Assembly: GCA_963829725.1 (NCBI GenBank)
Contig: CAWHJW010000005.1
Location: forward strand, 558,001 to 622,000
Reading direction: 5' to 3'
DNA: 64,000 bases
Origin: RYN-230 sp963829725
Lineage (GTDB): Bacteria; Actinomycetota; Actinomycetes; Streptosporangiales; Streptosporangiaceae
Shown here: positions 58,568 through 64,000 of the stretch, one piece after another
Position numbering within the stretch: position 1 is the first letter of the stretch
Layout of the letters: every line of letters begins with the position of its first letter
Notes under the pieces: generated by a model
The model's input: the letters and a program-made list of their open reading frames with translations, nothing else
The model's database searches: none
What the model was told of the DNA's origin: nothing
Translations under genes and position numbers: made by a program

Positions 58568-59947
58568 ATGACGCTACCGCTGACCAGCCCGCCCCGTGGT
58601 GGCGGCCGTCAGGACACCCGTCACCGGGTCGCGCGCTGGGGCGCACGGCTGTCACGGCCGGTCAGGATCATCCGCCGCCGCGGCAATGCGCTGCGTGCCA
58701 TCCTGCGCCACGACTGGCAGGCGGCGCTGCTGGCCACCTGCGCCTTGTTCGCCTGTGCGGTCACCGCGGTCAGCGCGAACGCGCCGGAGCGGCTGTGGGG
58801 GGTGCTGGCGGCCGGCGCCTACGGCCTGGCCGCCCTGGCCGCGCTGGCCGGGCGGCAGCGCGGCCTGCCGGTGGCCCTGGCCATCAGCGTCGGCGGAGCC
58901 GTGATCGCGCCGCTGGCCTGGATGGCCATCGCCCACACCGGGCAGCCGGAGGTCGGCGTGGTCATCCGCTCCGCGGGGATGTTCCTGCACCGGGGAACCC
59001 CGTACCAGGGGGCAGGCGCCATCGCGGCCACGCACGACGTCAATGCCTACAACCCGTACCTGCCGGCCCTGGCGGTGTTCGGGATCCCGCACGCACTGTT
59101 CGGCGCGGGGCTGCTGACCGACCCGCGGGTCTGGTTCGGCGTGGTGTTCGCCCTGGGCTTCGGCTGGGCGCTGAAGCTCAGTGACGTGCGGCGAGCCTGG
59201 ATGTGGACGGCGGTGGTCACCGCGTCACCGGTCATCGCCTATCCGCTCAGCACAGGCGGGGATGACCTGCCGGTCCTGGCCCTGCTGTGCCTGGGGCTGG
59301 CCCTGCTGCGCCCGGTGGCGGTGACCGCCGGGGAGGCGGGCGGGCCGGGGACGGCGCGCGGCGGGCTGAGCACCGCGCAGATCATCCTGGGCGGGGTCGC
59401 GCTGGGCCTGGCGGCCGCGATGAAGGCCACCGCCTGGCCCGCCATCGCCGTGGCGCTGGCCCTGGTAGCGGCCCGTGGTGGCTGGCGCGCGGCGGGCGCG
59501 CTGGCGCTGGCCGCGCTCGGCGTGCCACTGGCCGCGGACGGCCCGGTGCTGTTCACGCAGCCAGGCCCGGTGGCGACGAACACGATCCTGTTCCCGCTCG
59601 GCCTGACCAAGATCAAGACTCCGGCGGCCAGCGCGCTGCCCGGGCACCTGATCGCGCAGACCTGGGCGTGGGGGCACTGGGCATCGATCGGCCTGGTCCT
59701 GGCGGGCGGGCTGGCCATCGCCGCGTGGCTGGTGATCCGCCCGCCCCGGGACGAGGCGTCGGCCGGCTGGCGGCTGGTGACCGGCCTGGTGGTGATGTTC
59801 GCCTTCGCCCCGGCCACCCGGTTCGGCTACATCGTGTACCCGCTCGGCCTGGCCTGCTGGCTGCTGCTGGCCAGGTTCGCCAGCGCGGACCGCCGCCTGC
59901 CCGCACCGGGCCGGGTCCCCGCCCGCGCCGTGGCCGGGGACGCTTAG
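58568..59947 (+). CDS. Glycosyltransferase 87 (DUF2029)-like membrane protein
   Basis: 459 residues with about ten to eleven membrane helices after a basic N-terminal segment. The extracytoplasmic loop after helix 3 holds FLHRGTPYQG and the conserved DVNAYNPYLPALAVFG, and STGGDDLPVLALLCLGLALL and AAAMKATAWPAIAVALAL follow; this matches polyprenol-phosphate-sugar-dependent C-type transferases of the GT87/DUF2029 group (mannosyl- or arabinosyl-type in mycobacteria). The donor and acceptor are unknown. ATG 58568 is the most likely start. The acylphosphatase follows 30 bases downstream. Confidence 0.8.
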   Translation: MTLPLTSPPRGGGRQDTRHRVARWGARLSRPVRIIRRRGNALRAILRHDWQAALLATCALFACAVTAVSANAPERLWGVLAAGAYGLAALAALAGRQRGLPVALAISVGGAVIAPLAWMAIAHTGQPEVGVVIRSAGMFLHRGTPYQGAGAIAATHDVNAYNPYLPALAVFGIPHALFGAGLLTDPRVWFGVVFALGFGWALKLSDVRRAWMWTAVVTASPVIAYPLSTGGDDLPVLALLCLGLALLRPVAVTAGEAGGPGTARGGLSTAQIILGGVALGLAAAMKATAWPAIAVALALVAARGGWRAAGALALAALGVPLAADGPVLFTQPGPVATNTILFPLGLTKIKTPAASALPGHLIAQTWAWGHWASIGLVLAGGLAIAAWLVIRPPRDEASAGWRLVTGLVVMFAFAPATRFGYIVYPLGLACWLLLARFASADRRLPAPGRVPARAVAGDA

Positions 59948-59977
59948 CACCTGGGCACCACGGCGTAGCGTCTGCGT

Positions 59978-60244
59978 GTGATCCGTTACCAGGTCCTGAT
60001 CGCGGGCCGCGTGCAGGGTGTCAGCTTCCGGGCTGCCTGCCAGCGGATGGCCTGGCAGCACGGCGTCACCGGCTGGGTGTGCAACCTCGCCGACGGCCGG
60101 GTCGAGGCGGTCTTCGAGGGGCCCGCGGAACAGGTGGAGCGCCTGCTGGAGTGGGCCCGGCGCGGGCCGCGCCTGGCCGTGGTGACGGACGTCGCCGTGG
60201 CGGCCCAGCCGCCCCAGGGCCTCGGCTCCTTCGTGATCAGGTAA
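59978..60244 (+). CDS. Acylphosphatase
   Basis: 88 residues, the standard length. The active-site loop GRVQGVSFRAACQR with its catalytic arginine and the downstream GVTGWVCNLADGRVEAVFEG with the essential asparagine are intact. It hydrolyses acyl-phosphates such as carbamoyl phosphate or 1,3-bisphosphoglycerate. GTG 59978 gives MIRYQVLIAGRV. It stands between the GT87 gene and the convergent DUF167 gene. Beyond its stop, a 16-base CGTCTCACTGGGCCAG unit is directly repeated, the second copy covering the DUF167 stop. Confidence 0.95.
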   Translation: MIRYQVLIAGRVQGVSFRAACQRMAWQHGVTGWVCNLADGRVEAVFEGPAEQVERLLEWARRGPRLAVVTDVAVAAQPPQGLGSFVIR

Positions 60245-60272
60245 GACGGTCTCACTGGGCCAGGTAGCCGTC

Positions 60273-60530
60273 TCACTGGGCCAGCAGCTCGTCCAGCACG
60301 GCGGGGTCGGCCCCGGCGACGTCAAAGACCTTGGTCCGGCTGGCCGCGCCGGTGACCAGGGTGACCGCGGGGCGCCGGACGCCGAATGCCTTGGCCACCG
60401 CCGCCAGGGCCGCCGCCGTGGCCTGGCCGTCCACGGCCCGCGGGCTGACCCGGACGATCAGGGCGCCGTCATGCTCACCGCCAACCCCGGGATGAGCTGA
60501 CCCCGGACGGACCCGGACCGTGATGCGCAC
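60273..60530 (-). CDS. DUF167 (YggU) family protein
   Basis: 85 residues. RITVRVRPGSAHPGVGG at the start, LIVRVSPRAVDGQATAAALAA and the RRPAVTLVTGAASRTKVFDV middle are the conserved core of this small alpha/beta family (YggU), usually of unknown role. GTG 60530 is chosen because the family normally begins a few residues before the first strand; GTG 60569 would add 13 residues without a family match. It is convergent with acylphosphatase and divergent from the next methyltransferase. Confidence 0.85.
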   Translation of the reverse strand: MRITVRVRPGSAHPGVGGEHDGALIVRVSPRAVDGQATAAALAAVAKAFGVRRPAVTLVTGAASRTKVFDVAGADPAVLDELLAQ

Positions 60531-60589
60531 CTGCCCAGTGTGCCCGCCATCCTCACCTGCCCGGCGCACCCCACGGCAGAATCGGGGTC

Positions 60590-61225
60590 ATGAAGGACTG
60601 GGTGGCCTGGCACCAGGCCTACGAGGATCCGGCATCGTCGCTGAGCGCCCGGCTGCGCCGGGTCCGTTTCCACCTGTCGCGGGCCATCGGCCGGGCGCCC
60701 GCCGGCCCGGTCCGCCTGGTCAGCCTGTGCGCCGGCCAGGGGCACGACGTCATCGGCGTGCTGCCCGGCCATCCCCGCCGCGACGACGTCCGGGCCGTCC
60801 TGGTGGAGTACGACGCCCGGAACGCCGGGGTGGCGCGCCGGGCGGCCGCCCAGGCCGGGCTGTCCCAGGTCGAGGTGCGCGAGGCAGACGCCAGCGTGGC
60901 CGCCGGCTACGCCGACGCGCTGCCGGCCGGCGTGCTCCTGCTGTGCGGCATCTTCGGCAACGTGAGCGAGCCGGACATCCAGCGCACCGTGCAGGCGACC
61001 CCCGCGATGTGCGCCCCGGGCGCAACCGTGATCTGGACCCGGCACCGGCGGGACCCCGACCTCACGCCGCGGGTCCGGGGCTGGTTCGCCGGCAGCGGCT
61101 TCGAGGAGATCGCCTTCGAGGCGCTGGGCACCACGGGGCTGACCGGCGTGGGCGTGCACCGGCTCCGCCACCGGTCCACGGCCCCGCTGCCCGCTGGCCC
61201 GCTCTTCACCTTCGGCAGCTCCTGA
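60590..61225 (+). CDS. Class I SAM-dependent methyltransferase
   Basis: 211 residues. WHQAYEDPASSLSARLRRV at the start, the SAM-binding LVSLCAGQGHDVIGVL (motif I), VLVEYDARNAGVARR (motif II acidic end), VEVREADAS and GVLLLCGIFGNVSEPDI follow. This looks like the actinobacterial class I methyltransferase group often annotated only as such; substrate unknown. ATG 60590 is the only sensible start. It is divergent from DUF167 and followed by the DHFR-like remnant on the same strand. Confidence 0.85.
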   Translation: MKDWVAWHQAYEDPASSLSARLRRVRFHLSRAIGRAPAGPVRLVSLCAGQGHDVIGVLPGHPRRDDVRAVLVEYDARNAGVARRAAAQAGLSQVEVREADASVAAGYADALPAGVLLLCGIFGNVSEPDIQRTVQATPAMCAPGATVIWTRHRRDPDLTPRVRGWFAGSGFEEIAFEALGTTGLTGVGVHRLRHRSTAPLPAGPLFTFGSS

Positions 61226-61289
61226 GCCGGGCGGTGAATTCCGGCCGCCTGCCGCGTCGTTAAGGCGAAGCTAGTGATGGAGGTGCCCG

Positions 61290-61680
61290 ATGGGCCAGGT
61301 GTTCTCGCACATGACGATGTCGCTGGACGGGTTCATCGCCGACCCCGATGACGGCGTGAGCGAGTTGTTCGGCTGGTACGAGGCCGGCCCGGTGACCGTG
61401 CCCAGCACCGACGAGCGCTGGTCGTTCCTGGTGGAGGAATCGCCACGGTTAAGGAGATCGCCGGGACAAGGATGTCTCCATTTCTAGATCCAGCATCGCC
61501 CAGCAGGTGCTGGACCTGGGCTTGGTCAACACGGTGATGATCAGCCTGGTGCCGGTGCTGCTGGGAAAGGGCATCCCCTACTTCGCCGGCCTGAGCCGGG
61601 CGCCGCACCAGTTCGATGACCCGGTCGTCACCCCGGGCCACCGGGTCACTCACCTGAGCTACGCGGTCCGGCAGGGCTGA
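61290..61680 (+). pseudogene. Dihydrofolate-reductase/RibD-C-like protein with internal deletion
   Basis: ATG 61290 (GGAGG upstream) begins GQVFSHMTMSLDGFIADPDD, the start of a RibD C-terminal/DHFR-fold protein. After about 50 residues the frame goes out, and in another frame the end of the same domain appears: VKEIAGDKDVSISRSSIAQQ, VLDLGLVNTVMISLVPVLLG, GIPYFAGLS, ending at TGA 61678-61680. About 60 residues of the fold's middle, including part of the NADPH site, are missing. So an internal deletion with a frame change made this a remnant. Confidence 0.7.
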
Positions 61681-61903
61681 GGTCCGGCGTGGACCTGGCC
61701 GAGCAGGTCGCGCAGCGCGCCGAGCACGGCTCCGGGCAGGCGCAGGTGGAGGGTGACGTGCCCGGCGTCCACCAGGCGGACGGTAATTCATTCGTCCCGC
61801 CCCGGCCACGGTAGCTACCGTGATGCGGTGGTCACCGACACGACGAGTGGCTGTGGGGTGAGGCGGGCGCCTTTGCCTCCGGCCCCTCCGGCCCGACGAT
61901 GAG

Positions 61904-62100
61904 ATGGCGTTCCGGACTGCCTGCGACGTGATGGCAGCGGACGGATTCAGCTTCGGCCTGGGCCTGGACCCGGGGATGCCGTGGAGCGCCTACCTGAAGA
62001 CCCTGGATGAGCAGCGGGCAGGCGTCAGCCTGCCGGGGGCCCATGTTCCTGCGGCAGAGCCTGGTCATCGCCCATCCGCCGGTACTGGATCGACTGACCA
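61904..62100 (+). pseudogene. GNAT acetyltransferase remnant with internal deletion
   Basis: ATG 61904 opens MAFRTACDVMAADGFSFGLG, then PGMPWSAYLKTLDEQRAGVSLPG, the N-terminal part of a GNAT family protein; a few bases later, in a different frame, FLRQSLVIA appears, the helix that follows the acetyl-CoA loop. The whole central core (about 60 residues with the acetyl-CoA loop) is missing between them. Similar in kind to the broken GNAT at 3282-3488 and the DHFR-like remnant just upstream. The stretch 61681-61903 before it shows no other gene; a 43-codon minus-strand frame (61659-61787) looks protein-like but has no start. Confidence 0.5.
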
Positions 62101-62136
62101 CTGGCCCGGGCGCCGCCCGGGCCAGGAACATCAGCC

Positions 62137-62167
62137 TTGACTTGAAGTCAGGTTCAACTTTTAGGGT
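62137..62167 (+). promoter_or_regulatory. MerR-type promoter with 19-bp spacer
   Basis: TTGACT (62137-62142) and TAGGGT (62162-62167) separated by 19 bases, the over-long spacing typical of MerR-family regulated promoters. The spacer holds an imperfect dyad, ACTTGAA then TTCAACT, centred between the elements. Next gene downstream is the LLM oxidoreductase at 62205. No MerR gene lies in the window. Confidence 0.6.
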
Positions 62168-62204
62168 CGTTGGGAACAGGAGGCTGCCGTAGCGGGAGGC
62201 AAGG

Positions 62205-63029
62205 ATGAGCAGGCTCGGCCTGGGGCCCATCGGCGTCGCGCTGAATGTCTCGGCCGACGATGCGTACCTCCGGGACTCCGCCGAGCTGGAGGAACTCGGG
62301 TATTCCGCCCTCTGGCTGCCCGGAGGGCAGATCGACAACCTCAGCCGGATCGCGGAGATCATCCGGGCCACCACGTCGGTCCCCGTCGGATCGGCCATCA
62401 TCTCACTCGACGTGTACCCGCCCGCCGCGGTCATCCAGCTGCACGCGGAACTGCCGGCCAGCGCACCTGGCCGGTTCCTGGCCGGCCTGGGCGGCCCGCA
62501 GAAGCCCGCCCGATGCGCGTGCTGAACGACTACCTCGACCGGCTCGATCACGCGGTGCCCCCGCTGCCTGCCGGGCGGCTGATCCTGGCCGCGCTCGGGC
62601 CGCGCAAGCTTGAGCTGGCCCGGGACAGGGCGGCCGGCGCCATCCCGCTCCTGGTCACGCCCGGCTACACCAAGCAAGCGCGGGGCATCCTGGGCGAGGA
62701 GTCCACGCTGATCATCAGCCAGATGATTGTCCTTGACACCGATGCCACCCAGGCCCGCGAGACCGCCCGCACGCCGCTGCGCTTCCTCTCCGGCGTCAGC
62801 GGGTACCGCGCCAACTTCGCCCGGATGGGATTCACCGACAGCGACATCGCCGGCCTCAGCGACCGGCTCGTCGATGACCTGGTCACCTGGGGCGACGCCA
62901 GCACCATCGCCGCGCGGATCCACGAGCACCTCGACGCCGGAGCCGACCAGGTCGCGCTCACCGTCCTGAGCCAGGACGGCCAGCCCGGCCGAGGCGGCCC
63001 GGGAACTGGCCGGCCTGCTCCTGCGCTGA
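62205..63029 (+). CDS. LLM class F420-dependent oxidoreductase (TIGR03620-like; two frameshifts)
   Basis: About 275 residues when joined. First part: MSRLGLGPIGVALNVSADDA, YSALWLPGGQIDNLSRIAEI, VGSAIISLDVYPPAAVIQLH, RFLAGLGGPQK. One base is missing near 62510, then MRVLNDYLDRLD, LILAALGPRKLELARDRAAG, IPLLVTPGYTKQARGILGEE and ALTVLSQDGQP; one more shift near 62985 leads to EAARELAGLLLR and TGA 63027-63029. These match the TIGR03620 F420 subgroup throughout, so sequence error is possible. ATG 62205 is preceded by GGGAGG and the MerR-type promoter. Substrate unknown. Confidence 0.87.
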
Positions 63030-63077
63030 GCGCCCGGCAGCCGGGCCCGATGGGCCCGGCCGGTGCTTGAATGGGCT

Positions 63078-63554
63078 ATGGCTGATCGCGGGTGGCCGGC
63101 TGACTGGGCCGACCGGGTGGCGGGCCGGGGCTGCCCCATGTGCGCCGCGCTGGGCCAGGGGGACAACGACTTCTGGGTGCACGTCACGACCGCCGAGTTC
63201 GCGGAGGTGCACCTAGAGCGGCGGAGCCGCCTGCCCGGCTACTGCATCGTCGTGTGGCGCCACGGGCATGTCGCCGAGCCGACCGACCTCGCTCCCGGGC
63301 AGGCCTCCGGATACTGGCGGGACGTGCTGATGACCGGGCGGGCGGTGCAGGCCCAGTTCAGCCCGCTCAAGATGAACTACCTGACGCTGGGGAACGGCAT
63401 CCCGCACCTGCACACCCATGTCGTGCCGCGCTACCGGGACGACCCGGCACCGGGCGGGCCGCTGGCCTGGGAACAGATGTTCTCAGGCCAGCCCACGCCC
63501 GAGGCCGGGCTGCACCGCCAGGCGGCGGCCCTGCGTGCCCTGCTCGCCCGCTGA
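63078..63554 (+). CDS. HIT family hydrolase
   Basis: 158 residues of the histidine-triad fold. GCPMCAALGQG at the start resembles the usual zinc/adenosine-binding CxxC of HIT proteins, and NGIPHLHTHVVPRYRDD contains the HxHxHxx active site. Such proteins hydrolyse Ap4A or nucleoside phosphoramidates. The ATG at 63078 (MADRGWPADW) is favoured over GTG 63063. Convergent with cynS. Confidence 0.9.
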   Translation: MADRGWPADWADRVAGRGCPMCAALGQGDNDFWVHVTTAEFAEVHLERRSRLPGYCIVVWRHGHVAEPTDLAPGQASGYWRDVLMTGRAVQAQFSPLKMNYLTLGNGIPHLHTHVVPRYRDDPAPGGPLAWEQMFSGQPTPEAGLHRQAAALRALLAR

Positions 63555-63571
63555 GCGGGCTTGGCCGCGGG

Positions 63572-64000
63572 TTACCACTGGTAGGGCAGGAACTTTCCAT
63601 CCAGGACGACAACGACCCGGTCGCCAGCGGGGTCGGGCTCGCGCCTGACATCGAGACGGAAATTGATCGCGCTCATGATGCCGTCACCGAACTGCTCGTG
63701 AATGAGTTCCTTGATGGTCGGGCCGTACACCTGCAGTACCTCATAGAAGCGGTAGATGGTCGGGTCGGCCGGCACCGCCGTCTCCAGGGCGCCCCGGGTG
63801 GGCTGGAGCTGCAGCGCCTGCTGGACGTCCTCGCCCAGATCCAGCAGCGAGCACGCCGCCTTGGCCTGCGCGGCAGTCATGGGATGCTGTCCCAGCAGGG
63901 CAGCGGTCGTCCACGCCACCGGGCGCCCGACCGCTTCCGCCAGCTGGGACCAGGTCAGTCCCAGGGTGACCTTCGCGGCACGGACCGCCTCCGCCGCTTC
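63572..64000 (-). CDS. cynS: Cyanate hydratase (cyanase), partial
   Basis: The C-terminal 142 residues of cyanase; the start lies beyond the right edge. It converts cyanate plus bicarbonate to ammonia and carbon dioxide. Seen: the N-terminal helical HTH-like region VTLGLTWSQLAEAVGRPVAW, TAALLGQHPMTAAQAKAAC, then the catalytic domain with TIYRFYEVLQVYG (catalytic Arg and Glu) and FGDGIMSAINF (catalytic Ser), ending DGKFLPYQW. All three catalytic residues of the family are present. Convergent with the HIT gene, 17 bases apart. Confidence 0.95.
   Translation of the reverse strand, partial: EAAEAVRAAKVTLGLTWSQLAEAVGRPVAWTTAALLGQHPMTAAQAKAACSLLDLGEDVQQALQLQPTRGALETAVPADPTIYRFYEVLQVYGPTIKELIHEQFGDGIMSAINFRLDVRREPDPAGDRVVVVLDGKFLPYQW

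Noticed and set aside
58413..58655. 80-codon minus-strand open frame overlapping the GT87 start
   Set aside because: No motif or binding site, and it overlaps the start of a recognised gene.
61659..61787. 43-codon minus-strand stretch with a protein-like pattern (VTLHLRLPGAVLGALRDLLG)
   Set aside because: No start codon and a stop directly upstream; at most a 3' remnant. Mentioned in the GNAT remnant entry only.

Overview
The window is 64 kb of very GC-rich DNA from an actinobacterium (Actinomycetota). The evidence is strong GC bias at third codon positions, frequent GTG starts, GTGA/ATGA start-stop overlaps, and typical actinobacterial families: four LLM-class F420-dependent oxidoreductases, one Ddn-like deazaflavin oxidoreductase, an actinobacterial GlgA/GlgM, a PucR-type regulator, an SAV2177-type methyltransferase and an HTH-nSTAND-WD40 protein. 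I cannot fix the genus; a Streptosporangiales-like soil lineage is a guess. I see no rRNA, tRNA, CRISPR array or intact insertion sequence.

Layout. 0.1-9 kb: a small repeat protein, a zinc-finger-like miniprotein, an SDR, malic enzyme, an AI-2E-type permease, then a sugar-phosphate block pgm-glgC-glgA that makes ADP-glucose for glycogen or maltose-1-phosphate. 9-15 kb: a glutathionyl-hydroquinone-reductase-like GST and a very large HTH-STAND-WD40 protein. 15-21 kb: a phosphoribosyltransferase/hydrolase fusion, an F420 oxidoreductase, the pseudouridine catabolism pair (PfkB kinase + PsuG), a double YbjQ-domain protein and a LOG-family protein. 21-28 kb: a perfect 48-bp palindrome, a thioredoxin with a His-rich tail behind a CsoR/CstR-like operator, a papain-fold-like protein, a broken beta-helix gene, a PucR regulator, a site-2 protease, TerC and a CadD-like transporter. 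28.4-31.5 kb: a visibly AT-richer two-gene unit described below. 31.7-44 kb: proS, an MFS exporter, nudix, PIG-L, MarC, YbaK, F420 oxidoreductase, DUF3048, a glutamate-cysteine-ligase-like enzyme and aquaporin. 44-51 kb: a stretch of heavily frameshifted genes (MalY-like aminotransferase, methyltransferase, TetR + two ABC ATPases + permease, PHP hydrolase). 51-64 kb: Ddn-like and LLM oxidoreductases, nudC, an M20 peptidase, a decayed CHAT-TPR gene, GT87, acylphosphatase, methyltransferases, several deletion remnants, a HIT protein and the 3' part of cyanase cynS.

Most interesting unit: an EACC1-like small protein (31067-31498) overlaps the start of a caspase-fold protease (His89/Cys139 dyad visible) fused through a helical HEAT-like linker to a complete trehalose-synthase (GH13) domain. 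All three catalytic carboxylate positions of the GH13 domain are replaced (Asp to Thr, Glu to Asp, HisAsp to GlyGlu), so it looks like a pseudoenzyme, perhaps a sugar sensor or binding platform for the protease. EACC1-caspase pairs are known parts of predicted actinobacterial conflict systems; I do not know of this pseudo-TreS fusion having been described. Two other genes of the same broad STAND/caspase-like type, the HTH-STAND-WD40 protein and the decayed CHAT-TPR gene, lie in the window.

Caution: many genes here carry single-base frameshifts while keeping family-conserved sequence on both sides and preserved start/stop overlaps. Part of this is probably base-level sequence error rather than gene death; genes with internal deletions (GNAT, DHFR-like, CHAT-TPR) are better candidates for true decay.
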